The notes beneath the pieces were generated by a model, which was not told the origin of the DNA, ran no database searches, and saw only the letters and a program-made list of their open reading frames with translations. 64,000 nt of DNA from Catellatospora paridis (GTDB lineage Bacteria > Actinomycetota > Actinomycetes > Mycobacteriales > Micromonosporaceae). Location of the stretch: positions 544,591-608,590 of the forward strand of contig NZ_ML769313.1 of assembly GCF_009720365.1 (NCBI RefSeq). The letters are read 5' to 3'. A program made the translations under genes and the position numbers. Of the stretch, positions 39,410-48,311 are shown piece after piece (positions within the stretch are counted from its first letter, which is position 1; every line of letters begins with the position of its first letter).

Positions 39410-39702
39410 CAGAACGGCAGCTCTGCGCCGTCGACGGTCATCGCCCGGAACCCGGCGCTCTTGCCGGCGTCGAAGCCCTCCGCCTGGGCGGCCAGGCCCG
39501 CAGCGCGCACCAGCCGCTCGGACTGGAAACGCCGGAACGCCGCCTCGTCCTGCCAGACGTTGATGATCCGCCAGCCGTCCTCGGTCGGCCCGGCGACGTG
39601 GGCCAGCAGGCCCGGCGGACGGTCCGGGCCCAGATGCTGCTCGACCAGCCGGTACTCGGCTTCGCTCACGCCGGGCATCTCCTGGAGCACACCGAACGGC
39701 AT
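39409..39702 (-). CDS. Antibiotic biosynthesis monooxygenase (ABM)-domain protein
   Basis: 97 residues. A single ferredoxin-like ABM domain: SEAEYRLVEQHLGPDRPPGLLAHVAGPTEDGWRIINVWQDEAAFRRFQSERL. Such small proteins act as cofactor-free oxygenases on quinols or bind heme. It precedes the methyltransferase in a coupled pair and is divergent from a TetR regulator, with a TetR-type operator between. Confidence 0.85.
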   Translation of the reverse strand: MPFGVLQEMPGVSEAEYRLVEQHLGPDRPPGLLAHVAGPTEDGWRIINVWQDEAAFRRFQSERLVRAAGLAAQAEGFDAGKSAGFRAMTVDGAELPF

Positions 39703-39718
39703 ACGACCACATCCTTTG

Positions 39719-39737
39719 GTTAGAGTTACGCTCTAAC
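39719..39737. promoter_or_regulatory. TetR-type operator
   Basis: GTTAGAG TTACG CTCTAAC is a perfect seven-base inverted repeat with a five-base spacer. It is in the 58-base gap between the divergent ABM and TetR starts, so it overlaps or abuts both promoters. Confidence 0.78.
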
Positions 39738-39760
39738 GAATAGAGCACTACAGTGAGCCG

Positions 39761-40396
39761 GTGGCTGTCAAGAGGCGGTACGAGTCGGAGCGGCGACAGG
39801 AACAGGCCCGCCAGACCCGGCGCGCGATCCTGGACGCCGCCGGCCGGCTGTTCGCCGAGGCGGGATACGCCGCGACCCCGCTGACGGCGATCGCCGCCGC
39901 GGCCGGCGTGGCGGTCCAGACCGTCTACGCGGTGTTCGGCAGCAAGCGCCAGCTGCTGTCCGATCTGGTCGACGTGACGACCGCCGGTGACGACGAGCCG
40001 GTGGCACTGCCCGACCGCGCCTTCGTCGCCGAGATCCAGGCCCTGGCCGACCCGCGGGCCAAGCTGGTCCGCTATGCCCGGCAGATCACCGAGGTCCACC
40101 AGCGCAACGCCGCGGTGATGGTCGCGCTCGCGGGAGCGGCGACCGCCGACGCCGACGCCGCGGCGATCTGGCGCAAGAACGTGGAGGAGCGGCGGCGCGG
40201 CATGACCATGTTCGCCGCGGAACTCGTCGCGACCGGCGGAGTGCGTCCCGAACACGATGTGGACAGCGTCGCCGACGTGCTGTGGCTGGCGATGGACGCG
40301 CGCAACTACGACTGGCTGGTACGCACGCGCGGCTGGTCCATCGAACAGTTCGAACGCTGGTACGCCGACACCGTCAGCGCTGCCGTGCTGGCGTGA
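39761..40396 (+). CDS. TetR-family transcriptional regulator
   Basis: 211 residues. The N-terminal helix-turn-helix TRRAILDAAGRLFAEAGYAATPLTAIAAAAGVAVQTVYAVFGSKRQLL is a textbook TetR DNA-binding domain. The ligand-binding part ends QFERWYADTVSAAVLA. GTG start. The palindrome at 39719-39737 is the probable binding site, giving autoregulation and control of the ABM/methyltransferase pair. It converges with the flavin monooxygenase, with seven bases between stops. Confidence 0.93.
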   Translation: MAVKRRYESERRQEQARQTRRAILDAAGRLFAEAGYAATPLTAIAAAAGVAVQTVYAVFGSKRQLLSDLVDVTTAGDDEPVALPDRAFVAEIQALADPRAKLVRYARQITEVHQRNAAVMVALAGAATADADAAAIWRKNVEERRRGMTMFAAELVATGGVRPEHDVDSVADVLWLAMDARNYDWLVRTRGWSIEQFERWYADTVSAAVLA

Positions 40397-40403
40397 GCCG
40401 GGC

Positions 40404-41606
40404 TTATCGTTTGCGCAGGCTGGTGTAGTCCGGCAGGTCGATCCGGTCGGCGGGCGGCGACATGAAGCGTGCGGCGACGCGCTGCACCACCGGGTTGGCG
40501 GCGGTGGCCAGCAGCGCGTTGAGCACACCGATCCCGACCCGGCTGCGCGGGTGCGCGATGCGCGGCGTGAACGGCGGCAGGTGCTGAGCCTGCGCGACGT
40601 ACGGCCGCATGATGCGCTCGTACGAGGCGAACGCGTCGCGGTGCGAGGTGTGCGAGGCCAGTTCACCGGCCAGCACGTACGCCCCGACCAGGGCCAGGCT
40701 GGTGCCCATGCCGCTGATCGGTGAGGCGCAGTAGCCCGCGTCGCCGACCAGGGCGACCCGGCCCCTGCTCCAGCGCGGCGCGTGCACCTGGCCGACCAGT
40801 TCGCAGTAGAACTCGTCGGCGTCGCCGAGTGCGCGCAGCACCCGGGGCGCCTCCCAGCCGACACCGGCGAAGACGCGCCGGAGCAGTTCCTTCTGCTCGC
40901 CGACCGGGAGCCGTTCGTAGCCGCGGGGCGGGCACAGGAAGGACATCAGTGCCCTGGTCGAGCCGAGGTTGTCCGGGCGCAGCGCGACGACCCGGCCGCC
41001 GGGCGCGTTGTGCCAGCGCGCCCACGAGCCGTCCGAGGCGGCGCGGGGGACGGTGAGATAGGACGTGTAGAGCCCGAGTGGCACCACCCGCGCCTCGCCG
41101 CCGAACACCAGCCCCCGCGTCGTCGAGCCGATGCCGTCGGCCGCGACGACCAGGTCGAAGGCCCGGTCCGCGCCGTGCGCGAACGACACCCGGACCCCGT
41201 CGTCGCGGTCGTCGACAGCGGTGATGCGGTCGCCGAAGACGTACTCGGTGTGCCCGCGGGTGCGGTCGTGGAGCAGGTCCGCCAGCTCGCCGCGCAGGAT
41301 CTCCAGCTCGGCGACGAAACCCTCCCCGCCGAACGCCTTCGCGGCGAACGCTGCCTTGACCCGGTTGCGCGCATCGACGAAGGCGACCCCGTCCTCCCCG
41401 GTGGAGCGGGCCCGGACGGCGTCCTCGATGCCCATCCGCCGGGCCACGGTGCGGCCCGCGCCGCGTAGGTCGACGGTCTGACCGCCGGGACGTATGGCGC
41501 CATGCCGCTCGACGACCACCGCGGTCATCCCATACTCGTGCAGCCAGTGGGCCAGCGCGGGACCGGCGATGCTCGCGCCGGAGATCAGGACCCGGCGGCC
41601 GGTCAT
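40404..41606 (-). CDS. FAD-dependent monooxygenase (PHBH family)
   Basis: 400 residues from ATG 41606, which has a strong AGGAGGGACACC site. The N-terminal dinucleotide motif is VLISGASIAGPALAHWL. DLVVAADGIGSTTRG is the DG motif, and GRVALVGDAGYCASPISGMGTSLAL is the GD motif that closes the FAD site. This is the single-component aromatic hydroxylase type. The C-terminal NALLATAANPVVQRVAAR is longer than in minimal members. The substrate is unknown, and there is no operon partner. Confidence 0.9.
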   Translation of the reverse strand: MTGRRVLISGASIAGPALAHWLHEYGMTAVVVERHGAIRPGGQTVDLRGAGRTVARRMGIEDAVRARSTGEDGVAFVDARNRVKAAFAAKAFGGEGFVAELEILRGELADLLHDRTRGHTEYVFGDRITAVDDRDDGVRVSFAHGADRAFDLVVAADGIGSTTRGLVFGGEARVVPLGLYTSYLTVPRAASDGSWARWHNAPGGRVVALRPDNLGSTRALMSFLCPPRGYERLPVGEQKELLRRVFAGVGWEAPRVLRALGDADEFYCELVGQVHAPRWSRGRVALVGDAGYCASPISGMGTSLALVGAYVLAGELASHTSHRDAFASYERIMRPYVAQAQHLPPFTPRIAHPRSRVGIGVLNALLATAANPVVQRVAARFMSPPADRIDLPDYTSLRKR

Positions 41607-41817
41607 CGGTGTCCCTCCTGTGCCTGTGCGCCGGTCACCGCCCTGCGAGCCGCGACCGGCCAGCACCAGTGTTCCCGACGCGGACCAGGTGATCCAGTGA
41701 CGTGGCCGTGGCGTCGGGCAGCGGTGCGCCTCCGCTCGCCCGATCCCGATGAACCCGTCGACGGACGCGGGCGGCACCGACTGCACCGCTGCGAGCAGCG
41801 GGGACTACCGTTGTCGG

Positions 41818-42660
41818 GTGGACCCTGATCAGCGCGCTCTCAAGGACGGCGACCTCGACACGCGCGAGGAGCACCTGTATCGCCTCCTCGACCGCGCGAA
41901 GGCGGACGGCGACGCATCCGCGCTGGCCGCACTGCGCGCCCTCGCGCGCGACTACCCGAACTACCACCGCTCGCTCTACAGCCGGGCAATGAACCAGGCC
42001 GACGTCTTCGTCGACGCGTCGCTGGCCGAGCCGCTGCTCGCCGCGCTGGCCGACACCCGCTACAACTGCCAGGCCTGGGCGGCGATGGGCTGCGCCGCGT
42101 TGCGGCTGCCCGAGGCGGTGCCCGGCCTGGTGGCGTTGCTGGAACGCGGCGACTGGATGGCTCAGGAGCAGGCGGTACGCGCGCTGGGCCGGATCGGCGA
42201 CGAGTCCGCGGTGCCCGCGCTGGTCCCGGCGCTGTGGTCCGAGCCCGAGTGGCTGCGCGAGCGCGCCGCCGATGCGCTGGCCTCGATCGGCGGCGAGGAG
42301 GCGCTGACGGCCCTGTGGGAGGCGTTTGAGCACCGTGGTTTCACCCGGATCGGCTACGTCGCCAGCGCGCTGTCGAAGTTCACGCCCGACATCGTCCCGA
42401 GGCTGCTCGCGGCAGCCGACGACGACGACCCGGACCTGCGGTACTGGGCCGCCGTCGCGCTCGGCTCGACCGGTGACCCGAGCGTGGTGCCGACGCTGGA
42501 GCGCCTCATGGATCAGGACAAGGGCCAGACGGTGTTCGACGGCTGGGTCAGCGTCGCGGCGAAGAAGGCCCTGCGTACGCAGCGCCGCATCCAGGCCGCG
42601 ATCGCGGCCCGGTCCGGCGAGGACGGTGCGCAGACCGACGGAGTCGACGACGCGGCCTGA
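41818..42660 (+). CDS. HEAT/PBS-lyase-repeat protein
   Basis: 280 residues from GTG 41818. At least four HEAT-type helical repeats are visible: PGLVALLERGDWMAQEQAVRALGRIGDESAVPALVPAL, LRERAADALASIGGEEALTALWEAF, and the DPDLRYWAAVALGSTGDPSVVPTLERL set. Such repeats form protein-protein interaction scaffolds or act as phycobilin lyase-like modules. Here there is no tetrapyrrole context. It converges with the DUF5984-like gene, with nine bases between stops. Confidence 0.82.
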   Translation: MDPDQRALKDGDLDTREEHLYRLLDRAKADGDASALAALRALARDYPNYHRSLYSRAMNQADVFVDASLAEPLLAALADTRYNCQAWAAMGCAALRLPEAVPGLVALLERGDWMAQEQAVRALGRIGDESAVPALVPALWSEPEWLRERAADALASIGGEEALTALWEAFEHRGFTRIGYVASALSKFTPDIVPRLLAAADDDDPDLRYWAAVALGSTGDPSVVPTLERLMDQDKGQTVFDGWVSVAAKKALRTQRRIQAAIAARSGEDGAQTDGVDDAA

Positions 42661-42669
42661 GCGTGGGGC

Positions 42670-43479
42670 TCAGCTGTCGGGCTCGCTCTCCTCGTCGCCG
42701 GTCCACGGCGGCCAGGTCGCGATCTCGGCGGCACCGGCGCGGACCCTCGCCCAGTCGACGTGCCGGGGCGCGGCCAGCCGCGCGGCGAGCCAGCCGCAAC
42801 GCTGCCCGTGTTCGACCCGCAGGTGCGCGACGTCGAGTTCGATGTCCGGTGGCGGGCCGGTGCGTTCGAGTTCGGTGACGCGTTCGTCCATCGCGGCCAT
42901 GAGCCGCCGGTCGAAGTCGTCGACCGCGGCGAAGAACTCCTCCGTCGGCACGGTGACCACCAGCCGTTCCGGTCCGTCGAAGGTGCCTTCCTCGGCAGGC
43001 AGGATGCGTTGGCAGACGCTCACCACGTCCTGCCCGTCGGTGACGTGCCGCCAGGCCCGCAGGACCGGCGCGTCGGTGAGATAGCCGCAGTACACGTCGA
43101 AGTCGCTCTGCAGGTCGAGAGCCTTGTCGACGTCTTCGCTCCAGTCGTCTTCCGGGTAGTCCCGACGTGGGGATGTTCCGTCGACGAAGGCGATGAGGTC
43201 GTCGGGCACGGGCTCGTGCAGCGCCGCGCGGAGGATCAACATGTCCTCCCAGAGCCGTACTACGTAATAGTCGGGGTATGGGCGCTCCAGCTCCCAGCGC
43301 GCCACGGCCTCGTCGCGGTATCGCAGCAGCTGGTGTCCGCCGACCTCGATCCAGTACCAGCCGCTGGTCAGGCCGAACCAGTGCAGGTTGGCGACGTGGC
43401 TTCCCCAGGGCGGCACCTCGGCCACCGGCCGGAGTTCGAACTGGAAGCGGATCGTGTCGACCGGAATCCCGGCGCTCAT
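42670..43479 (-). CDS. DUF5984-like protein coupled to the siderophore exporter operon
   Basis: 269 residues. It begins PVDTIRFQFELRPVAEVPPWG..LHWFGLTSGWYWIEVGGHQLLRY, which I associate with DUF5984, a family without known activity. It is rich in aromatic and acidic residues and has no signal or membrane segment. Its ATG lies within the last four bases of the exporter gene (stop 43476), so it is the last gene of the formyltransferase-M20-exporter operon. That position is the only hint of function. Confidence 0.75.
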   Translation of the reverse strand: MSAGIPVDTIRFQFELRPVAEVPPWGSHVANLHWFGLTSGWYWIEVGGHQLLRYRDEAVARWELERPYPDYYVVRLWEDMLILRAALHEPVPDDLIAFVDGTSPRRDYPEDDWSEDVDKALDLQSDFDVYCGYLTDAPVLRAWRHVTDGQDVVSVCQRILPAEEGTFDGPERLVVTVPTEEFFAAVDDFDRRLMAAMDERVTELERTGPPPDIELDVAHLRVEHGQRCGWLAARLAAPRHVDWARVRAGAAEIATWPPWTGDEESEPDS

Positions 43480-45260
43480 GAGTCGCGGCGGCCGGACCAG
43501 GCGCGCCAGAGTTCGGCGTAGCGGCCGTCGGGGACCTCGCGCAGCTCGTCGTGGGAGCCGCTCTCGACGATGCGGCCCTCGTCGAGCACCACCACCCGGT
43601 CGGCGAGCGCCGCCTGGGTGAGCCGGTGCGCGACCAGCAGGCCGGTGCGCCCGTGCAGCGCGGCCGCGACGGACGCCTCCAGGACCCGTGCCCCGGCGCT
43701 GCCCGCCTCGGCGGTCGCCTCGTCCAGCACGGCGACGGCCGGGTCGGCCAGCACCAGCCGGGCCAGCGCGAGCTGTTGCGCCTGCGCGGCGGTGAGCCGG
43801 TGCCCGCCCTCACCGACCACGGTGGACAGGCCGTCCGGCAGCGCGTTCACCCATTCCGTCGCGCCGACCCGCTCCAGCGCGGCCGTCAGGTCGGCGTCGG
43901 CGGCGTCGGGGCGGGCCAGGCGCAGGTCCTCGGCGAGGGTGCCCGCGAAGACGTACACCTCCTGGGTGATCAGCGCGACGGCCCGGCGGCCGGCCGGGTC
44001 GAGGTCGCCGAGGCCGACCCCGCCGACCCGGATGCTGCCCGACGTCGGTTCGTGCACGCCCGCGAACAGCCCGGCCAGGGTGCTCTTGCCGGCGCCGCTC
44101 GCACCGACCAGCGCCACCCGCTGCCCGGCGGGCACCGAGATGGTGACGGCGTGCAGCACCGGACGGTCGACCGTGTACGCGTGGCTCACCGCGTCGGCGT
44201 GCAGCGACGCGTCGGCGGGCGTGCGCGGCGCGGGCGGCGCCACGGGCTCGGGCAGGTCGGCGACGCCGACGATGCGGACCAGCGCGGCCGTCGCCGCCTG
44301 CACGTCGTCGATCAGCCCGAGCGCGATGTTGACCGGCGTGAACAGGTTGTGGAAGTACAGCGCCGCGGCCGTGGCCGCGCCGATGGTGACCTCGCCCGAG
44401 CGCACCAGCAGGAAGCCGGTGGCCAGCACCGCGGAAAGGCCGATGAACTCGGCCAGGTTGAGCCGGGCGTAGAAACGGGTGACCAGGTTGACCCCGCGCA
44501 TGGTCAGGTCGACGGCGTCCTGCGAGCGCCCGGTGACCCGGCCCAGGTGCTGCTCGCGGCGGCGCAGCGCGCGGACTGTCGGCGCGCCGCCGATGGTCTC
44601 CAGGAGCTGCTGCTGCTGTGCGCCGACGGCGATGCGCTGGCGGGCGTACAGGGGCAGGGCCCGGCCGCCGTACCACCAGACGGTGTAGAGCTGCACGGGT
44701 GCGGCGAGCAGGGCGGCGAGCATGAAGCGCCAGTCGAGCACGGCCAGCCCGGCCATGGTGAGGCCGATCGCGAGCAGCGACCGGGCCAGCTCGGGCAGGC
44801 CGGAGCGGACCACGGAGGCGACCGCGTTGAGGTCGTTGCCGGCGCGGGAGGTCAGGTCACCGGAGCCGGCCCGCTCGACCTGCCCGAGTGGCAGCCGCAG
44901 CGCCCGATTGAGGAAACGTTCTCGCAGCTCGGCCAGGGCCCCTTCGCCGAGCCGGGCGATCAGGGTGAGGCCGTACGCGGTGGCGGCTCCGGACAGGACG
45001 GCGATTAAGGCGAGGGCGACGACCGGGGTGGTGATCGCGGACGCGGGCGCGCCGGTGGTGACGAGGTCGACGACGTGGCCGAGCAGCGGCGCGACGGCCA
45101 GCCCGACGGCGGTGGCGGCGGTCAGCACGAACAGCCCGGCCGCGGCCAGCCAGCGGCGCGGCCGCAGCAGCGCGCGGAGCGCCGCGACGGCCTGCCGGCC
45201 GGTGGCGGTGGGCAGCAGTTCCCGCTGCTCGGTCATGGGGGTCGCCTCCTGGCCGGTCAT
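43476..45260 (-). CDS. ABC exporter half-transporter, catalytic partner (probable siderophore export)
   Basis: 594 residues, TMD-NBD. Six membrane helices (about 35-310). The NBD has Walker A VALVGASGAGKSTLAG, an intact Q-loop glutamine in LITQEVYVF, Walker B AVAVLDEATAE and H-loop LLVAHRL. The signature is degenerate (LTAAQAQQLALARL instead of LSGGQ). The partner gene upstream has the complementary set of defects, so one working ATP site would be made from both chains. This resembles the exporter pairs in coelichelin-type clusters, which probably export the desferri-siderophore. ATG 45260 overlaps the upstream stop by four bases; ATG 45236 is an alternative. Confidence 0.92.
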   Translation of the reverse strand: MTGQEATPMTEQRELLPTATGRQAVAALRALLRPRRWLAAAGLFVLTAATAVGLAVAPLLGHVVDLVTTGAPASAITTPVVALALIAVLSGAATAYGLTLIARLGEGALAELRERFLNRALRLPLGQVERAGSGDLTSRAGNDLNAVASVVRSGLPELARSLLAIGLTMAGLAVLDWRFMLAALLAAPVQLYTVWWYGGRALPLYARQRIAVGAQQQQLLETIGGAPTVRALRRREQHLGRVTGRSQDAVDLTMRGVNLVTRFYARLNLAEFIGLSAVLATGFLLVRSGEVTIGAATAAALYFHNLFTPVNIALGLIDDVQAATAALVRIVGVADLPEPVAPPAPRTPADASLHADAVSHAYTVDRPVLHAVTISVPAGQRVALVGASGAGKSTLAGLFAGVHEPTSGSIRVGGVGLGDLDPAGRRAVALITQEVYVFAGTLAEDLRLARPDAADADLTAALERVGATEWVNALPDGLSTVVGEGGHRLTAAQAQQLALARLVLADPAVAVLDEATAEAGSAGARVLEASVAAALHGRTGLLVAHRLTQAALADRVVVLDEGRIVESGSHDELREVPDGRYAELWRAWSGRRDS

Positions 45261-46978
45261 GCCAGCACCGTCGCGCGGTAGCCGGTGTGCTCGCGCACGA
45301 GCTGCTCGTGGGTGCCGGACGCGGTGAGCGCGCCGTCGGCCACGAAGTGGACGGTGTCGGCGGCGGCCAGCAGCGCCGGGCTGGTGGTGATGACGACGGT
45401 GGTGCGCCCGGCGCGCAGGCTGCGTACGCCGTGCACGATGCGCAGTTCGGTGACCGCGTCGACGGCGGTGGTGGGCTCGTGCAGCACCAGCACCGGGGTG
45501 TCGGCGGCGAGCGCGCGGGCCAGGGCGACGCGCTGGCGCTGCCCGCCCGACAGGGACCGGCCGCGCTCGGCGAGCGCCCCGTCGACGCCGCCGGCCATGG
45601 TCGCGGCGACCTCGTCCGCGCCGGAGGCGGCCAGCGCCGCGGTGAGCAGACCGCCGTGGTCCGCGGTGCCGGTGCGCTGGTGAGGCAGGCCCATGCTGGC
45701 CGGGGCCACGACGTTGTCGCGCAGGGTGCCCTCGAACAGGTCGGCGTCGTGGGCGGCGACCAGCAGCGCGGCGCGTACCGCGTCGGGGTCCAGGGTGGAC
45801 AGGTCGTGGCCGTCCAGGGTGATAGTGCCCGACTCGGGTTCGCGTTCGCGGCCGAGCAGGTCGACCAGGGCCTCGGCGTGGGCGGGGTCGGCGGTGACCA
45901 CGCCGACGAGCTGGCCGGCGGCGACGTCGAGGTCGAGGTCGCGCAGCCCGGCGTGGGTGAGGCCGCGTACGGCCAGGCGGCCGGTGACCGGGCCGGGCAG
46001 CGGGGCGTCGCCGCCGACGGCAGCGGGTGAGGCCAGCACCTCGGCGATGCGCACGGCGCTGCCGCGACCCTGGGCGAGCTCCCCGTTGACCCAGACCAGC
46101 ATGGACAGCGGCCCGATCAGGTACTGCGCCATGCCGACCGCGGCGATCAGCGCGCCGACGCTGATCGTGCCGTCGGCGGCCAGCCGCCCGCCGACCAGCG
46201 CCACGACGGCCAGGAACAGCCCGTTCACGGCGAGCAGGGTGCCGTCGTGCCAGCTCTTTGCGCGGGCGGCGTGCACGGTCGCGGTGAGCGCGGCGCGGCT
46301 GCTGAGCCGGTAGCGCTCGGCGGCCGCGCGTTCGGCGCCGATGCCCTTGAGCACCCGCAGGCCGCCGACCATGTCGGCGGCGAGCCCGGCGGTGTGCGCG
46401 ATCCGGTCCTGCTCCACCTCGCTGCGCCGCTGCAGGGGACGGCCCAGCAGGTGGGCCAGCCCCATCATGAGCGGGGTGCCGAGCAGCACCAGCAGGCCGA
46501 GCGGCAGGGACACCCGCAGCAGCGCGACCGCGCCGACGGCCAGGCCCAGGATGCCGGCCACACCGAGGGGCAGGGCCAGCGCGACCATGCCGACCCGTCC
46601 GGCGTCGCTGGTGGCGACGCTGGCCAGCGCGCCCGGCAGCCGGCCGGTGTCCGCCCCGCCGCGCCGGTCGAGGACCCGGTCGGTGAGGCGTACCCGCAAC
46701 ACGTGCCCTGCCTGCTCGGCGGCGCGTTCGCCCAGCCGCGCGCCGAAGCGGAAGCTGAACGACAGGGTGAGGAACACCGCCCCCAGCACGGCGAGCCACA
46801 GCAGCAGCTCGGAGCTGGAGCCGGTGCCGACGGCGCGGTCCACGACCACGCCGATCACCACCGGCACCATGGCCTCGCCTGCCTGGTGGCCGGTGCTGAG
46901 CAGCGCGCTGCCGGTGATGCGGCCCGCCTGGCCGCGCAGGGCTTCGCGCAGCACGCGGCCGCCGGTCAGCTGTGGCAT
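45257..46978 (-). CDS. ABC exporter half-transporter with degenerate NBD (partner of 43476-45260)
   Basis: 573 residues. Membrane domain about 20-310 (LLSTGHQAGEAMVPVVIGVVVD and further helices), then an NBD. The Walker A position reads GVVTADPAHAEALVDL, without the GKS/T lysine. The Q-loop glutamine is missing (VAAHDADLF), Walker B has His for Asp (VLVLHEPTTAVD) and the H-loop His is gone (VVITTSP). The signature LSGGQRQRVALARAL is perfect. It would therefore serve only to complete the ATP site of its partner. ATG 46978 has an AGGAGGGGAC site. The 139-base gap to the M20 gene upstream is the largest in this operon and could hold a separate promoter. Confidence 0.9.
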   Translation of the reverse strand: MPQLTGGRVLREALRGQAGRITGSALLSTGHQAGEAMVPVVIGVVVDRAVGTGSSSELLLWLAVLGAVFLTLSFSFRFGARLGERAAEQAGHVLRVRLTDRVLDRRGGADTGRLPGALASVATSDAGRVGMVALALPLGVAGILGLAVGAVALLRVSLPLGLLVLLGTPLMMGLAHLLGRPLQRRSEVEQDRIAHTAGLAADMVGGLRVLKGIGAERAAAERYRLSSRAALTATVHAARAKSWHDGTLLAVNGLFLAVVALVGGRLAADGTISVGALIAAVGMAQYLIGPLSMLVWVNGELAQGRGSAVRIAEVLASPAAVGGDAPLPGPVTGRLAVRGLTHAGLRDLDLDVAAGQLVGVVTADPAHAEALVDLLGREREPESGTITLDGHDLSTLDPDAVRAALLVAAHDADLFEGTLRDNVVAPASMGLPHQRTGTADHGGLLTAALAASGADEVAATMAGGVDGALAERGRSLSGGQRQRVALARALAADTPVLVLHEPTTAVDAVTELRIVHGVRSLRAGRTTVVITTSPALLAAADTVHFVADGALTASGTHEQLVREHTGYRATVLA

Positions 46979-47117
46979 GTCCCCTCCTGGGGGTCGGTCT
47001 GTCGGGGCGGCAGGTCGCACCGCGTGCGTGCGGATGATGATCGGTGCCCGGACCGGCGGCGTGCGCCCGCCGCCGGTGACGGTGCGCCGCCGCAGGCGGG
47101 GCCTGGGGCGGCTTCGG

Positions 47118-48311
47118 TCAGCGGCAGTGCGCCGCGGCGAGCCGGGCCAGGGTAGCGCTGGCCGCGACCACCTCCGAGATCGGCACGTACTCGTCGGGGG
47201 CGTGGGCGAGCTCGATCGAGCCGGGTCCGTACTGGACCGTGGGGATGCCCGCCCCGGCGAGCAGTCGCAGGTCGCTGCCGTATGGCGCGCCCCACTGCTC
47301 GGGCGTGACCCCGGTGGCCCCGACGACGGCCGCGGTGAACGCCGGGTCGGGGTTGCGGCCGGGCAGGAACTGCCCACCCCACCACTCGACGGTGACCGGG
47401 TGCTCGGCCAGCCACGGGTCCGCGGCGCAGGCCTTGCCGACGGCCGCTTCCAGTGCCGCCTTGGCCTGCTGCGGGGACTCGCCGAGGGCGACGCCGAAGC
47501 GGCCCTCGGCGATCAGCAGATCGGGCACCGACGACGACCAGTCGCCGGCGTGCACGGTGCCGATCTCCAGCGCGTACGGGACGTCCCAGCGCTTCATCAG
47601 CGGGTCGACGTCGCGGTTGCGGGTCGCCTCCAGTTCCCGCAGCGCGGTGAAGACGGGCAGGAACTTCTCGACCGCGCTGACGCCCGCGGTGCGTCGGGAC
47701 GCGTGCGCCGACGTGCCCGGCACGCGCAGCCGGAACGTCAGCGCGCCCGCGTTGGCGGGCACCACGGCCAGGCCGGTCGGCTCCGGGATGACGCACGCGT
47801 CGGCCCGCCACCCCCGGTCCAGCAGGCCGTACGTGCCGAGGCCGCCGTCCTCCTCGCCGGCCACGCACGCGATCAGCACGTCGCCGCGGGGGCGGTCGTG
47901 TTTCAGCTCGCGGATCGCGAACAGCGCCGCGACCAGGCCGCCCTTCATGTCGCAGGCGCCCCGGCCGTAGAGGCGGTCGCCGTCGACCCGGCCGCTGAAC
48001 GGGTCGTCCGTCCAGGCGGCCAGGTCACCGGGCGGCACCACGTCGACGTGTCCGTTGAACATCAGCGACCGGCCGCCGCCGGTGCCGGGCAGCCGTCCGA
48101 CCAGCCCGTACGCCCGTTCCCGGGGGACCTCCATGCCGGGGAAGGCCGGCTGGGCGGTCAGTTCCGGCAGTGCCAGCTCCCACAGGTCGACCTCGAGGCC
48201 CTCGGCACGCATCCAGTCGGCGAGCACCGCCTGGATGCGTGCCTCGTGCGGCGAGCCGCCGACGCTGGGGATGCGGACCAGGTCGGCCAGCAGCTCGGTC
48301 AGTTCCGTCAT
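47118..48311 (-). CDS. M20-family metallopeptidase/amidohydrolase (ArgE/DapE/CPG2 type)
   Basis: 397 residues. Metal ligands and catalytic residues: His88 and Asp90 in GHVDVVPPGD, Asp121 in GRGACDMKGG, Glu153/Glu154 in AGEEDGGLGT, a Glu in EPTG, and His in ELAHAPDEY. The dimerisation insert (AGALTFRLRVPGTSAHASRRTAGVSAVEKF) is present. Its ATG overlaps the formyltransferase stop by four bases, so it is part of siderophore metabolism by position. Possible jobs are deacetylating N-acetylornithine to supply ornithine, removing an acyl cap, or hydrolysing the peptide. The sequence cannot separate these. Confidence 0.88.
   Translation of the reverse strand: MTELTELLADLVRIPSVGGSPHEARIQAVLADWMRAEGLEVDLWELALPELTAQPAFPGMEVPRERAYGLVGRLPGTGGGRSLMFNGHVDVVPPGDLAAWTDDPFSGRVDGDRLYGRGACDMKGGLVAALFAIRELKHDRPRGDVLIACVAGEEDGGLGTYGLLDRGWRADACVIPEPTGLAVVPANAGALTFRLRVPGTSAHASRRTAGVSAVEKFLPVFTALRELEATRNRDVDPLMKRWDVPYALEIGTVHAGDWSSSVPDLLIAEGRFGVALGESPQQAKAALEAAVGKACAADPWLAEHPVTVEWWGGQFLPGRNPDPAFTAAVVGATGVTPEQWGAPYGSDLRLLAGAGIPTVQYGPGSIELAHAPDEYVPISEVVAASATLARLAAAHCR

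Noticed and set aside
38549-40864. Single 771-codon reverse frame joining several genes.
   Set aside because: Only the segment 38549-39409 shows methyltransferase motifs; the rest is antisense to the TetR and in a shifted frame of other genes.
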